A stretch of DNA of 64,000 nt from Terrabacter sp. 28 (GTDB taxonomy: Bacteria > Actinomycetota > Actinomycetes > Actinomycetales > Dermatophilaceae), in contig JYOE01000014.1 in NCBI GenBank assembly GCA_000955875.1, positions 29,327 through 93,326 of the forward strand, written 5' to 3'. This document shows, piece after piece, positions 44,974 through 54,782 of the stretch. The notes beneath the pieces were generated by a model. It had not been told where the DNA came from, did not search any database, and saw only the letters and a list, made by a program, of their open reading frames with translations. Position 1 is the stretch's first letter; each line of letters starts with the position of its first letter. A program made the position numbers and the translations under genes.

Positions 44974-46140
44974 TCAGCCGAGCCAGGCGCCCCGGCGCAG
45001 CACACGGGTGGGCCGGGCCGCGTCGTCGACGACGACGAGGTCGGCGCGGGAGCCCACGGCGAGCGCGCCGCGGTCGGCCAGGCCCAGCGCTCGGGCAGGG
45101 GTGCGCGTGCCGGGGCGGACGGCATACGCCAGCGGGATGCCCGTGCCGAACGCCCGCGCGACGATGTCGCCGACGTGGCTCGTGCCACCGGCGATCGATC
45201 CGGGGGTCGTGCCGTCGGGATCGCTGCGCAGGCGTGCGACGCCCCGGTCGACGACGACCGGGAGACCACCGAGGACGTACGCGCCGTCCCCCACTCCCGC
45301 GGCCGCCATCGCGTCGGAGACGAAGGCGACGTGGTCGGCGCCGACGAGGTCGAGGACGGTGCGCACCGTGTCGTCGGACAGGTGCGCGCCGTCGGCGATG
45401 AGCTCGACCGTCACGTGACCACGGGCGGCCGAACGCATCAGTGCCGGGGCGGCGCCCGGCTCACGGTGGTGCCACGGGTCCATGCCGTTGAAGAGGTGGG
45501 TGGCCAGGTCGGCGCCGGCCGCCACCGCCTGCTCGACCTGGCCGAACGACGCCGTCGTGTGGCCGATCGCGGCGTGCACCCCGGCCGACGTCAGCCAGTT
45601 CACGAGGTCGAGGCCGTGGTCGCGCTCGGGGGCGAGGGTCACCTGCCGCACGTGCCCGCGACCGAGCGAGAGGAGGCGCTCGACCTCGGCGAGCGTCGGG
45701 TCGCGCAGGAGGGCCGGGTCGTGGGCTCCGCAGCGCGCCTCGGCGAGCCACGGGCCCTCGAGGTGGATCCCGTCGACGAGCCCGTCGTCACAGAGCTCGG
45801 CGAGCATCGCGACGCCGCGCTCGAGGTCGCGAGGGGCCATGGTGACGAGGCTCGCGAGCAGGCTCGTCGAACCGTGCTCGTGGTGGTGCCGCGCCGCGGA
45901 CGCGGCCGCCTCGTCGTCGAGGTCGGTGAACGCCGACCCGCCGCCGCCGTGGCAGTGGAGGTCGACGTATGCCGGCAGCATCGTCCCGCTCACCCGCTCG
46001 GCGCCGAGGGCCTCCCTCGGCGGTTCGGTGCCGGGCTCGATCGGGGTGACCGCCACGATGCGCTCGCCGACCGCGCGGACCAGCACGTCGGGCAGCACGG
46101 CGTCGTCGACGAGGGCGGGACCGCGCAGCGAGAGGTTCAT
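44974..46140 (-). CDS. nagA: N-acetylglucosamine-6-phosphate deacetylase
   Basis: A 388-residue amidohydrolase: VDLHCHGGGGSAFTD, HLEGPWLAEARCGAHD (metal Glu), AIGHTTASFGQVEQAV, ATHLFNGMDPWHHREPG and AFVSDAMAAAGVGDG (catalytic Asp). It converts GlcNAc-6-phosphate to glucosamine-6-phosphate in amino-sugar recycling. The start is 38 bp from the divergent ung gene. Confidence 0.93.
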   Translation of the reverse strand: MNLSLRGPALVDDAVLPDVLVRAVGERIVAVTPIEPGTEPPREALGAERVSGTMLPAYVDLHCHGGGGSAFTDLDDEAAASAARHHHEHGSTSLLASLVTMAPRDLERGVAMLAELCDDGLVDGIHLEGPWLAEARCGAHDPALLRDPTLAEVERLLSLGRGHVRQVTLAPERDHGLDLVNWLTSAGVHAAIGHTTASFGQVEQAVAAGADLATHLFNGMDPWHHREPGAAPALMRSAARGHVTVELIADGAHLSDDTVRTVLDLVGADHVAFVSDAMAAAGVGDGAYVLGGLPVVVDRGVARLRSDPDGTTPGSIAGGTSHVGDIVARAFGTGIPLAYAVRPGTRTPARALGLADRGALAVGSRADLVVVDDAARPTRVLRRGAWLG

Positions 46141-46178
46141 CGGGGTCGATTCTGTCGCACGACGGGCAGGGGTAGCGT

Positions 46179-46862
46179 GTGGCCGTGCCGGCGCGACCCC
46201 TCTCTCAGCTCGTCCACCCCACGTGGGTGCCCGCCCTCGAGCCGGTCGCCGACACGATCAGCCGCCTCGGCGAGTTCCTCCGCGCCGAGGTCGCCGCCGG
46301 GCGCGGCTACCTGCCGTCGGGAGAGAACGTGCTGCGCGCCTTCTCGCTCCCGCTGCCCGACGTGCGGGTGCTCGTCGTCGGCCAGGACCCCTACCCGACC
46401 ACCGGCCACCCGGTGGGGCTCAGCTTCAGCGTGGCGCCCGACGTGCGCCCCGTGCCGCGGTCGCTGCAGAACATCTACCAGGAGCTCGGCACCGACCTCG
46501 GCCTGCCGACGCCGGCCAACGGTGACCTGACGCCATGGTTCGAACGAGGCGTCATGCTGCTCAACAGGGTGCTCACGGTGCAGCCGGGACGCTCGGCCAG
46601 CCACCAGGGCAAGGGCTGGGAAACCGTGACGACACAAGCCATCTCGGCCCTCGTCGGACGCGGCGGTCCACTCGTCGCGATCCTCTGGGGACGGCAGGCC
46701 CAGTCGCTCGCGCCCATGCTGGGGAGCGTGCCGCGCATCGAGTCGGCGCACCCGTCGCCCCTGTCCGCCCGCTCCGGGTTCTTCGGGTCACGCCCCTTCA
46801 GCCGCACCAACGACCTCCTCGCCCAGCAGGGCGCCCCACCCATCGACTGGAGGCTGACATGA
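46179..46862 (+). CDS. ung: uracil-DNA glycosylase, family 1
   Basis: A 227-residue enzyme with [20 protein letters not shown] (GQDPY water-activating loop), a following FSV strand, [11 protein letters not shown] and [20 protein letters not shown] (HPSPLS minor-groove loop). It removes uracil from DNA. GTG 46179 or 46185 can start it. Its stop overlaps the SGNH hydrolase start. Confidence 0.95.
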   Translation: MAVPARPLSQLVHPTWVPALEPVADTISRLGEFLRAEVAAGRGYLPSGENVLRAFSLPLPDVRVLVVGQDPYPTTGHPVGLSFSVAPDVRPVPRSLQNIYQELGTDLGLPTPANGDLTPWFERGVMLLNRVLTVQPGRSASHQGKGWETVTTQAISALVGRGGPLVAILWGRQAQSLAPMLGSVPRIESAHPSPLSARSGFFGSRPFSRTNDLLAQQGAPPIDWRLT

Positions 46863-47677
46863 CCCAGCCCGCCCCCGGCGGCTCCCGACCCACCGTCTGG
46901 ACCCGCTTCGTCGCGATCGGCGACTCGTTCACCGAGGGCATGTGCGACGACGACCCGTCGTTCGGCCACGACGGCGAGTTCGCCGGCTGGGCCGACCGGC
47001 TCGCCGCCCACCTGTCCGAGATCGCCCGCGCCGAGGGGCTCGACTTCGGCTACGCCAACCTCGCCGTCCGGGGGCGCAAGCTCGCCGACGTCGTCGGCCC
47101 GCAGCTCGAGGACGCGCTGGCCCTGCAGCCTGACCTCGTGAGCATCGTCGGCGGCGGCAACGACATCCTCCGGCCCAAGGCCGACCTCGACGGGCTCGCG
47201 GCCCGGCTCGAGGCGGCCGTGGCCCGCATCCGCGCGACCGGCGCCGACGTGCTCATGGCCACACCCGTCGATCCGGCAGATGCCCCGCTGGTCAAGGCAA
47301 CTCGCGGTCGTGCCGCCATCCACACGGCCAACATCTGGAGCATCGCGCGGCGCAACGGCGCCCACGTCATCGACCAGTGGGGGCTGCACGCACTGCGCGA
47401 CTGGCGGATGTGGGCCGACGACCGCATCCACATGACGACCGAAGGGCACCGGCGCGTGTCGCTCGCAGCCCTCGAGGCCCTCGGGCACACGCCGTCCGAG
47501 ACCGACTGGGCGACCCCGCTCGACCCCGCTCCCCCGATCGGGCGGCGCGAGGCGCTTCAGGCCAACGCGCAGTGGGCCAAGGAGTACGTCGGCCCCTGGG
47601 TGCACCGACGCCTCACCGGCCGCTCGTCCGGCGACCACCGGCAGGCCAAGCGTCCCGACGTCGCGCCGCTCGACTGA
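46859..47677 (+). CDS. SGNH/GDSL-family hydrolase
   Basis: A 272-residue esterase-like protein: [11 protein letters not shown] (nucleophile Ser), [13 protein letters not shown] (Gly), [15 protein letters not shown] (Asn) and [15 protein letters not shown] (Asp and His). There is no signal peptide, so it is cytoplasmic. ATG at 46859 overlaps the ung stop. Confidence 0.9.
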   Translation: MTQPAPGGSRPTVWTRFVAIGDSFTEGMCDDDPSFGHDGEFAGWADRLAAHLSEIARAEGLDFGYANLAVRGRKLADVVGPQLEDALALQPDLVSIVGGGNDILRPKADLDGLAARLEAAVARIRATGADVLMATPVDPADAPLVKATRGRAAIHTANIWSIARRNGAHVIDQWGLHALRDWRMWADDRIHMTTEGHRRVSLAALEALGHTPSETDWATPLDPAPPIGRREALQANAQWAKEYVGPWVHRRLTGRSSGDHRQAKRPDVAPLD

Positions 47678-47918
47678 GTCTGCGAGGCGCACGGCATACC
47701 GCTGGATCTTCGGAACATGTCCGGAACGTCCTGAGGATCTCCTGAAATTTTCCGATTGCACCTCTAGTGCGAAGTAGGTCGCAGGTGATTAGGTCTCCCT
47801 CGGGTCACGCGCCGGGGGCGCCGGCCCTCCATCCACCACTCAGCGTGCGACTCCCGATCGGGTGCCGCACGTGATTGCGCACTGACGGCCACCCGCGCCG
47901 TCGAAACAAGGAGGTTTC

Positions 47919-50291
47919 GTGCGTAGGACGTCTGTGGGGCTGCTCAGCCTCGCCCTGGCCGCAGGGATGGGGGTGTCCATCGGAGCCCCGATGGTCGGCG
48001 CCCTTCCCACCGCCAGCCCGAACAACGTGCACGCCGGCGACGCCGCTGCACCGGCCGGCTCGGACGAGTTCTCGAGCCCGCAGCAGGACAAGGCCCGCGC
48101 CCTCAAGGAGCGTGCCCTGACCGAGGTCCTCAACGGCAAGGCAACCACCGTCAAGCAGGGTCGCAGCACCGTCGCCAAGATCTCCACCGGCAAGAAGGGT
48201 ACTGGCGCGACCGACGAGTACGTCGAGGTCGGTCGCACGGGCACCGACAAGATCTTCGTCGTGCTCGCCGAGTTCGGCAACCAGCGCAGCGCCAGCTATC
48301 CCGACGTCGACTCCGACCCGAACACCCCCGGCCCGACGACGTTCGACGGCCCGCTGCACAACGCGATTCCCCAGCCCGACCGCACGCTCGACAACTCGAC
48401 GAACTGGAACGCGAACTACAGCCGCGACTACTTCCAGAACCTCTACTTCGGCACCGGCGGCGCCATCGGCGCCGGTGGCGCCCAGGAGACCGTCAAGCAG
48501 TGGTACGAGCGTCAGAGCTCGGGCCGCTACAGCATCGACGGCCAGGTCTCCGACTGGGTCAAGGTGCCCTACAACGAGGCCCGCTACGGCCGCGACTTCT
48601 GCGGCTCGCACGTGTGCACCAACACGTGGGCCCTCGTGCGTGACGCCGTCAACCAGTGGGTCGCCGACCAGAAGGCCAAGGGCCAGACCGACGCCCAGGT
48701 CAAGGCGACCCTCGCGACCTACGACCAGTGGGACCGCTACGACGCCGACAACGACGGCAACTTCAACGAGCCCGACGGCTACATCGACCACTTCCAGATC
48801 GTGCACGCGGGCGGCGACCAGGCCGACGGCGACCCCATCCAGGGTGAGGACGCCATCTGGTCGCACCGCTGGTTCGCCTACTACAACACGGCCGGCAGCC
48901 AGGGCCCCGCGGGCAACCTCAACGGTGGCACGCAGATCGGCACCACCGGCATGTGGGTCGGCGACTACACGATCCAGCCCGAGAACGGGGGCATGTCGGT
49001 CTTCACGCACGAGTACGGCCACGACCTCGGCCTGCCCGACCTCTACGACACCGCGACGGGAGCCGACAACGGTGTCAACTGGTGGTCCATGATGGCGCAG
49101 AGCCGCCAGGCCGGCCCGAAGGACAAGTCCATCGGCTCGCGCGGGTCGGACTTCGGCGCCTGGGAGAAGCTCTTCCTCGGCTGGCTCGACTACAAGTACA
49201 TCCCGGCCGCCACCGCTGCCGGCACGACGGTCGACCTTGGCCCGCACGAGTACAACTCGGCGAAGAAGCAGGCCGTCATCGTCGGGCTGCCCGACAAGAC
49301 CGTGGTCACGAAGCTCGCGCAGCCCTACGCCGGGTCGAAGACCTGGTACGGCGGCCGCGAGGACGCCACCAACGCGACCATGACGCGTGACGTCACGCTC
49401 GCCGCCGGCACCTCGACGCTGTCGTTCCAGACGAACTACTTCATCGAGGACTGCACCTGCGACTTCGCCTACGTCGAGGTCAACGACGGTTCGGGCTGGG
49501 CGACCATCCCCGGCACCATCACCGGCACCGAGAACAACGGCATCACCGGCACGACGAACGACACGTGGGTGCCCGCGACGTTCGACCTGTCCGCCTACGC
49601 GGGCAAGACGGTGAGCCTGCGCTTCCGCTACGCCACCGACCCGGCCTACACCGAGCGCGGCTTCTTCGTCGACGAGGTGAAGGTCGTCTCTGGCGGCAAC
49701 ACGATCGTCAGCTCGGGCGCCGAGACCGGCGACGAGGGCTGGACGCTCGACGGCTTCTCGGCCGTCGGCAACCAGACCACGACGGACTACCCGAACTTCT
49801 ACATCGCGTCACACCGTGACTACGTGTCGTTCGACCAGTACCTCCAGAGCGGTCCGTACAACTTCGGCTGGCTGAACACGAAGCCCGACTTCGTGGAGCA
49901 CTTCCCTTACCAGGACGGACTGCTCGTCAGCTACTGGGACCTCTCGCAGGCCGACAACAACACGGGCGTGCACCCGGGCGAGGGCGAGATCCTGCCCGTC
50001 GACGCCAACCCGGCGCCGGTGCCGCTCGCGGACGGGACGGTGCTGCGTCCGCGTATCGCCGGCTACGACGCCCCGTTCTCGCTGGAGACGTCGGACTCGT
50101 TCACGTACCACAAGAACAGCGTCGGCTACCGGATCACGGGCAAGGCCGCCCAGCCGGTCTTCGACGACAGCAAGCAGTACTGGTACTCGAACACCCCGAC
50201 CACGGGTGTGAAGGTCCCGAACAACGGTGTCAACATCGGCATCACGGGCCAGAACGGCACGTCGATGACGGTCAAGGTCTGGAAGCGCTGA
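47919..50291 (+). CDS. secreted M6-family metalloprotease (immune inhibitor A-like)
   Basis: A 790-residue exported protease. Signal peptide: RRTSVGLLSLALAAGMGVSI, then a cleavage region near GAPMVGALPTA. A propeptide follows. The zinc site is VFTHEYGHDLGLPDLYD, with WSMMAQSRQ as the Met turn. C-terminal beta-rich parts include ERGFFVDEVKVV, as in immune inhibitor A. GTG 47919 has AAGGAGG 5 bp upstream. It probably degrades external proteins. Confidence 0.93.
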   Translation: MRRTSVGLLSLALAAGMGVSIGAPMVGALPTASPNNVHAGDAAAPAGSDEFSSPQQDKARALKERALTEVLNGKATTVKQGRSTVAKISTGKKGTGATDEYVEVGRTGTDKIFVVLAEFGNQRSASYPDVDSDPNTPGPTTFDGPLHNAIPQPDRTLDNSTNWNANYSRDYFQNLYFGTGGAIGAGGAQETVKQWYERQSSGRYSIDGQVSDWVKVPYNEARYGRDFCGSHVCTNTWALVRDAVNQWVADQKAKGQTDAQVKATLATYDQWDRYDADNDGNFNEPDGYIDHFQIVHAGGDQADGDPIQGEDAIWSHRWFAYYNTAGSQGPAGNLNGGTQIGTTGMWVGDYTIQPENGGMSVFTHEYGHDLGLPDLYDTATGADNGVNWWSMMAQSRQAGPKDKSIGSRGSDFGAWEKLFLGWLDYKYIPAATAAGTTVDLGPHEYNSAKKQAVIVGLPDKTVVTKLAQPYAGSKTWYGGREDATNATMTRDVTLAAGTSTLSFQTNYFIEDCTCDFAYVEVNDGSGWATIPGTITGTENNGITGTTNDTWVPATFDLSAYAGKTVSLRFRYATDPAYTERGFFVDEVKVVSGGNTIVSSGAETGDEGWTLDGFSAVGNQTTTDYPNFYIASHRDYVSFDQYLQSGPYNFGWLNTKPDFVEHFPYQDGLLVSYWDLSQADNNTGVHPGEGEILPVDANPAPVPLADGTVLRPRIAGYDAPFSLETSDSFTYHKNSVGYRITGKAAQPVFDDSKQYWYSNTPTTGVKVPNNGVNIGITGQNGTSMTVKVWKR

Positions 50292-50313
50292 CGCGCAACC
50301 CCTTGCGCCACAG

Positions 50314-50345
50314 AGCGGCCCGCCCCTTCATGGGGGCGGGCCGCT
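50314..50345 (+). terminator. terminator after the M6 protease gene
   Basis: AGCGGCCCGCCCC (50314-50326) pairs with GGGGCGGGCCGCT (50333-50345), a 13-bp stem followed by CGTCTTT. Confidence 0.85.
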
Positions 50346-50426
50346 CGTCTTTCGAGGACGTACGCCGGGTGGTTCCGTTGCGCTGCAAGGCAACCGGACG
50401 GCATACGCCCTCTGGCTTGTCGTGCT

Positions 50427-51764
50427 TCAGACGGACTGGGCGAAGGCCTTCTCGAAGATGTCGAGGCCCTCGGAGAGCAGCTCGTCTCTCGCGGCCAGCG
50501 GCGGCAGGAACCGGAAGACGTTGCCGTAGGTGCCGCACGTCAGGGTGACGAGGCCCTCGGCGTGGCAGGCCTTGTTGACGGCGCCGGTGAGCGCGGCATT
50601 CGGCGTGAGGTCGCCCTCGCCGTTGACGAGCTCGACCGCGAGCATCGCGCCGCGGCCGCGGATGTCACCGATCTGTGGGTACTTCGACGCCAGCGCCTCG
50701 AGCCGCGGCACGAAGAGAGCTTCGACCTCCTTGGCGCGGCCGCAGAGGTCGTCGGCCTTCATCGTCTCGATGGCGCCGAGCGCCGATGCGCACGCGACGG
50801 GGTTGCCGCCGTAGGTGCCGCCGAGGCCGCCGCCGTGGACGGCGTCCATGATCTCGGCGCGTCCCGTGACGCCCGCGAGCGGCAGGCCCCCGGCCATGCC
50901 CTTGGCGGTCGTGATGAGGTCGGGGACGACGTCCTCGTGCTCGCTCGCGAACCAGTCGCCGGTGCGGCAGAAGCCCGTCTGCACCTCGTCGGCGATGAAG
51001 ACGATGCCGTTCTCGCGGCACCACTCGGCGACCTGCTTGACGAATCCCGGTGCGGGGACGATGAACCCGCCCTCGCCCTGGATCGGCTCGAGGATGACGG
51101 CGGCGAGGTTCTCCTCCCCGACCTGGGCGTGCACCTGCGACACGAAGACGTCGAACGACTCCTTGGCGCAGTCGGCCGGGCCGCCCGGCCAGCGGAACGG
51201 GTAGCTCATCGGGGCGCGGTAGACCTCGCCGGCGAACGGGCCGAACCTGTGCTTGTAGGGCATGTTCTTGGCCGTCAGGGCCATCGTGAGGTTGGTGCGG
51301 CCGTGGTACGCGTGGTCGAACGCGACGACGGCGTTGCGGCCGGTGTAGTGGCGGGCGACCTTGACGGCGTTCTCGACGGCCTCGGCGCCGGAGTTGAACA
51401 GGGCGGTGCGCTTCTCGTGGTCACCGGGCGTGAGGTCGTTGAGGGCCTCGGCAACCTCGAGGTACTCCTCGTAGGGGGTCACCATGAAGCACGTGTGGGT
51501 GAAGTCCTGCACCTGCGCGGTGACGCGCTCGACGACGCGCGGTGCGGCGTTGCCCACCGTCGTCACGGCGATGCCCGAGCCGAAGTCGATGAGCTGGTTG
51601 CCGTCGACGTCGACGAGGATGCCGCCGCCCGCCCGCTCGACGTAGACGGGCAGGCCGGTGGAGACGCCGGCGGACACGGCCGCCGTCTTGCGCTTCTGGA
51701 GCTCGACGGACCGGGGGCCGGGGATCGCGGTCGTGAGGACGCGCTGCTGGGGGACGCTGCTCAT
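50427..51764 (-). CDS. gabT: 4-aminobutyrate aminotransferase
   Basis: A 445-residue class III aminotransferase: VELQKRKTAAVSAGVSTGLP, FNSGAEAVENAVKVARHYTG, FDHAYHGRTNLTMALTAKNM, FIADEVQTGFCRTGDWFA and ITTAKGMAGGLPLAGV with the PLP lysine. It converts GABA to succinate semialdehyde. ATG 51764 is supported by homology of the N-terminus; the frame is open far upstream. Confidence 0.92.
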   Translation of the reverse strand: MSSVPQQRVLTTAIPGPRSVELQKRKTAAVSAGVSTGLPVYVERAGGGILVDVDGNQLIDFGSGIAVTTVGNAAPRVVERVTAQVQDFTHTCFMVTPYEEYLEVAEALNDLTPGDHEKRTALFNSGAEAVENAVKVARHYTGRNAVVAFDHAYHGRTNLTMALTAKNMPYKHRFGPFAGEVYRAPMSYPFRWPGGPADCAKESFDVFVSQVHAQVGEENLAAVILEPIQGEGGFIVPAPGFVKQVAEWCRENGIVFIADEVQTGFCRTGDWFASEHEDVVPDLITTAKGMAGGLPLAGVTGRAEIMDAVHGGGLGGTYGGNPVACASALGAIETMKADDLCGRAKEVEALFVPRLEALASKYPQIGDIRGRGAMLAVELVNGEGDLTPNAALTGAVNKACHAEGLVTLTCGTYGNVFRFLPPLAARDELLSEGLDIFEKAFAQSV

Positions 51765-51838
51765 GCGCGTCAGTATGCCGTCGCCGGGCCGCCCGGGGGA
51801 ACCCGCCCCGTCGCGCCTGTCATCGCTCGATCCGCAGC

Positions 51839-51904
51839 CGAACGACGCGTTCGGTGGCGAACTCAGCGGTGGAACACTGCCCTCGCCACCGAACGCGTCG
51901 TTCG
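51839..51904. repeat. 22-bp perfect inverted repeat
   Basis: Bases 51839-51860 and 51883-51904 are exact reverse complements with a 22-bp spacer. The arms contain GACGCGTTCGGTGGCGA. It lies between the end of the VOC gene and the start of gabT. Confidence 0.95.
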
Positions 51905-51960
51905 AGAGGGTCGTCACCCGGCCGACGGCACACCTTGTCGCCATGCCGCCGGCCCGTCGT

Positions 51961-52401
51961 TCAGAGCTCGACGCCTTCTCCGAACCGGCCCCGGTGCTCG
52001 ACCGGGATGAGCGGCCGGTCGGCGCGGGCCCTGATCTGCTGGACCGCCCACGTGTTGCCGTCCGGGTCGGCGAACCCGAAGAACGTGCCACCGTCGCGGG
52101 GGTCGATGGTCTGGACCTCCGAACACTCGACGCCGCGTCCGACGAGCTCGGCGCGGGCCGCCTCGGCGTCGGCCACGACGAGCTGCACGCCCTTGAGCGA
52201 GCCCGGGGCCATTTCCTGCTGGGCGGGGATGTCGCCGACGACGATCGAGCACCCGGAGCCGCGCGGCGTCAGCTGGGCGACGTGCATGTGCTCGTTCTTC
52301 GTGTCGTGGTCGAGGGTGAACCCGACCTGGTCGCGGTAGAAGGCGATCGCGGCGTCGAGGTCGCTGACCGGGACGATGACCACCTCGAGGGTCCAGTCCA
52401 T
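51961..52401 (-). CDS. VOC/glyoxalase-family protein
   Basis: A 146-residue protein: LEVVIVPVSDLDAAIAFYRD, QVGFTLDHDTKNEHMHVAQL, and FFGFADPDGNTWAVQQI. These are the paired beta-alpha-beta-beta-beta units of the VOC fold. It follows the SRPBCC gene by 5 bp, in an ArsR-headed operon. Confidence 0.9.
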   Translation of the reverse strand: MDWTLEVVIVPVSDLDAAIAFYRDQVGFTLDHDTKNEHMHVAQLTPRGSGCSIVVGDIPAQQEMAPGSLKGVQLVVADAEAARAELVGRGVECSEVQTIDPRDGGTFFGFADPDGNTWAVQQIRARADRPLIPVEHRGRFGEGVEL

Positions 52402-52406
52402 GGCCT

Positions 52407-52916
52407 TCAGGCCTGCGCGGAGGCGGTCGATGCGGAGGCGGTCGATGCGGAGGCGACGAGCTCGTCGAGGCGCTCGTAGCCCTCGACCATGCCCTTCTCC
52501 ATGCCGCTCTCGATCATCATGTCGCGGCCCTCGACGGTCGGGCCGACGCTGTGGCCCTCGAGCCGGCAGCGGCCGTCGCCGAGGTCGACGAAGCGCATGA
52601 ACTCGATGGCGACCTCGTCGGGCGCGCCCTCGAACTCGAACGTCTGGATCGCCAGCTCGTTGTCGCGGACGGTGTGGAAGGTGCCGTGGAAGCCGTAGAC
52701 GTTGTCGCCGTCGCGATGGGTGTAGCGGTAGCCGCCGCCGGACGTGAAGTCCCAGCGCTCGATGTCCATCTCGTAGCCGCGCGGGCCGAGCCACTGGCGG
52801 ACGAGCTCGGGGTCGCGATGGGCGTTGAAGACGGCCTCGACCGGGGCGTCGAACTCGCGCGTGAAGTCGATCCACGGCTTGCCGGAGGGGGCGTCGATGT
52901 TCAGCGGGTGGCTCAT
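52407..52916 (-). CDS. SRPBCC/AHSA1-family protein
   Basis: A 169-residue protein: FTREFDAPVEAVFNAHRDPE, LVRQWLGPRGYEMDIERWDF, GGGYRYTHRD and EGHSVGPTVEGRDMMIESGM. It ends in an ASTASASTASAQA low-complexity tail. The AHSA1-like SRPBCC fold binds hydrophobic ligands. The gene begins 2 bp after the ArsR stop. Confidence 0.9.
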   Translation of the reverse strand: MSHPLNIDAPSGKPWIDFTREFDAPVEAVFNAHRDPELVRQWLGPRGYEMDIERWDFTSGGGYRYTHRDGDNVYGFHGTFHTVRDNELAIQTFEFEGAPDEVAIEFMRFVDLGDGRCRLEGHSVGPTVEGRDMMIESGMEKGMVEGYERLDELVASASTASASTASAQA

Positions 52917-52918
52917 GG

Positions 52919-53314
52919 CTACTGCTCCTTGTGGGTGTGCTGGTTCGTGTTGGTGTTGGTGTTGGCGTCGGTGTTGCCTGACGTGGTGCGTTCGAGGAGC
53001 GCGTCGAGGCTGCGGAACCGCTGCTCGGCGAGGAGGCGGTAGCGGTCGATCCAGGCCGTCATGGCCTCGAGCCGCGCGGCCTCGAGGTGGACGGGGCGGC
53101 GCTGGGCGTCGCGGGTCCGGCTCACGAGGCCGGCGAGCTCGAGCACCTGGATGTGCCTGCTGACGGCCTGCTTGCTGATCTCGAACGGTTCGGCGAGCTC
53201 GTTGACGGTCGCGGGCCCTCGGCTGAGGCGGGCGATGATGGCGCGCCGGACCGGGTCGGCCAGAGCCGCGAAGGCGCGGTCGAGGTCGGCGTCCGAGACC
53301 GGCGTGAGGATCAT
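52919..53314 (-). CDS. ArsR-family transcriptional regulator
   Basis: A 131-residue winged helix: LDRAFAALADPVRRAIIARL, NELAEPFEISKQAVSRHIQV, LELAGLVSRTRDAQRRPVHL. It lacks the metal-binding cysteines of classical ArsR and belongs to the ArsR-SRPBCC pair type. The C-terminus is an NTNTNTNQHTH tail. ATG 53314 has AAGGAG 10 bp upstream; TTG 53320 is an alternative. Confidence 0.92.
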   Translation of the reverse strand: MILTPVSDADLDRAFAALADPVRRAIIARLSRGPATVNELAEPFEISKQAVSRHIQVLELAGLVSRTRDAQRRPVHLEAARLEAMTAWIDRYRLLAEQRFRSLDALLERTTSGNTDANTNTNTNQHTHKEQ

Positions 53315-53331
53315 TGTCAACCAACTCCTTG

Positions 53332-53349
53332 ATCAATCTATAGGTTGAT
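53332..53349. promoter_or_regulatory. candidate ArsR operator
   Basis: ATCAATCTATAGGTTGAT is an imperfect palindrome (ATCAA/TTGAT arms) 18 bp upstream of the arsR-like start. It is markedly AT-rich against the local sequence and probably mediates autoregulation. Confidence 0.6.
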
Positions 53350-53513
53350 TACACGCCCGCCGCGCCATGGTGTCAACCCCTCCTTCCCATCGAGAAAGCG
53401 ATCCGTCCGGACGGATCGCTGTATCGATGAGGACGCTCGGGGGCGCCTTAGGACGCTCAGCTGCGCCCGCGAACAGCCGCTTGCTCCGCAGATGCGGAGG
53501 TAGAGTGCTTCCC

Positions 53514-53909
53514 ATGCCGCATCTGCGCATCACCGAGGCCGCCGCGCTGCTCGGCGTCTCCGACGACACCGTCCGCCGCATGGTCGACTCGGGCCGGCTC
53601 GACGGCGGCACCGACGACGCCGGGCGCCGCACCGTCGACGGGGCCCAGCTGGCAACCGTCGCACAGGAGCTGGCCCACCCGGCGGCCGTGGGCGCCATCG
53701 GCAGCGCCTCGGCCCGCAACCGGTTGCGCGGCATCGTCACGGCGATCACCAAGGACACCGTGATGGCCAAGGTCGAGCTGCAGTGCGGGCCGTTCCGCAT
53801 CGTCTCGCTCCTCTCGAGCGAGTCGGTCGACGACCTCGACCTCGAGGTCGGTTCGGTCGCCGTCGCGAGCGTCAAGTCGACCCACGTCGTCGTCGAGGTG
53901 CCCGTATGA
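53514..53909 (+). CDS. HTH-molbindin (TOBE) regulator or molybdate-binding protein
   Basis: A 131-residue two-domain protein. The N-terminus has an excisionase-type HTH (LRITEAAALLGVSDDTVRRM, VDSGRLDGG). The C-terminus has a single Mop/TOBE domain (NRLRGIVTAITKDTVMAKVE, LEVGSVAVASVKSTHVVVEV). It binds molybdate or tungstate and heads the modABC genes, overlapping modA by 4 bp. It may regulate them. Confidence 0.87.
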   Translation: MPHLRITEAAALLGVSDDTVRRMVDSGRLDGGTDDAGRRTVDGAQLATVAQELAHPAAVGAIGSASARNRLRGIVTAITKDTVMAKVELQCGPFRIVSLLSSESVDDLDLEVGSVAVASVKSTHVVVEVPV

Positions 53910-54745
53910 GCGCGACCGCGCCGAACCGCCCGCGCCCCCGACCCTCCCTCGGCGCGACCGTCACGGTGGCGGTCCTCGCTCTCGTGCCCCTCGCGCTCGC
54001 CGCCTGCGGCGCCGGCACCGACTCCACCGGGAGCACCGGACGCCAGGGGTCGTCCGGTGCCCCGGGGGCCCAGGCGCAGCGACTCGAGGGGACCGTCACG
54101 GTGCTGGCTGCCGCGTCACTCACCGAGTCGTTCGACCGGCTGAAGGCTGACTTCGAGGCCGCCAACCCCGGCGTCACCGTCGAGACGTCCTACGGCTCGA
54201 GCAGCACCCTCGTCCAGCAGGTCAACAACGGCGCACCCGCGCAGGTCATCGCGCTCGCCGGCGCCGCCGCAGCCGAGCCCCTCGACAAGAGCCTGGTCAA
54301 GCAGACCCGGACCTTCGCCACCAACGTGCTCGAGATCGCCGTGCCGCCGGGCAACCCGGCCGGTGTCACGTCGGTCAACGACCTCGGCAAGCCCACGGTC
54401 AAGGTCGTCCTCTGCGCCGACACCGTGCCCTGCGGCAAGGCCGCCCAGGCGACCTTCAGGAAGGCGCGCATCGTGCCCAACGTCGTCAGCAAGGAGGTCG
54501 ACGTCAAAGCCACCCTCGCCAAGGTGAAGCTCGGCGAGGCCGACGCCGCCGTCGTCTACCACTCCGACGTCGTCGCCGCGAAGGACGCCGTCACGGGCGT
54601 GGCCATCCAGGTGCCGTTCAACACGCGGCTCGACTATCCCGTCATCCGGCTCGCCGACGACGCCGCGACCAAGGCGTTCGTCGCCTACGTGCTGAGCGCC
54701 CAGGGCCTGGCCACGGTGCAGTCGTTCGGGCTCGGCGCGCCCTGA
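53906..54745 (+). CDS. modA: molybdate ABC transporter substrate-binding protein
   Basis: A 279-residue lipoprotein with the lipobox LALAACGAG (Cys acylated). The mature part begins GTVTVLAAASLTESFDRLKA and includes VETSYGSSSTLVQQVNNGAP and GEADAAVVYHSDVVAA, standard ModA signatures. It captures molybdate outside the membrane for ModBC. Confidence 0.95.
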   Translation: MSATAPNRPRPRPSLGATVTVAVLALVPLALAACGAGTDSTGSTGRQGSSGAPGAQAQRLEGTVTVLAAASLTESFDRLKADFEAANPGVTVETSYGSSSTLVQQVNNGAPAQVIALAGAAAAEPLDKSLVKQTRTFATNVLEIAVPPGNPAGVTSVNDLGKPTVKVVLCADTVPCGKAAQATFRKARIVPNVVSKEVDVKATLAKVKLGEADAAVVYHSDVVAAKDAVTGVAIQVPFNTRLDYPVIRLADDAATKAFVAYVLSAQGLATVQSFGLGAP

Positions 54746-54782
54746 CCGGCCGAGCCGGTGTCGGCCGGAAGGATGCCGTGAC

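Noticed and set aside
47690..47918. CRP-like or other operator before the M6 protease gene
   Set aside because: GGTGA and GTCAC are present, but the spacing does not fit TGTGA-N6-TCACA.
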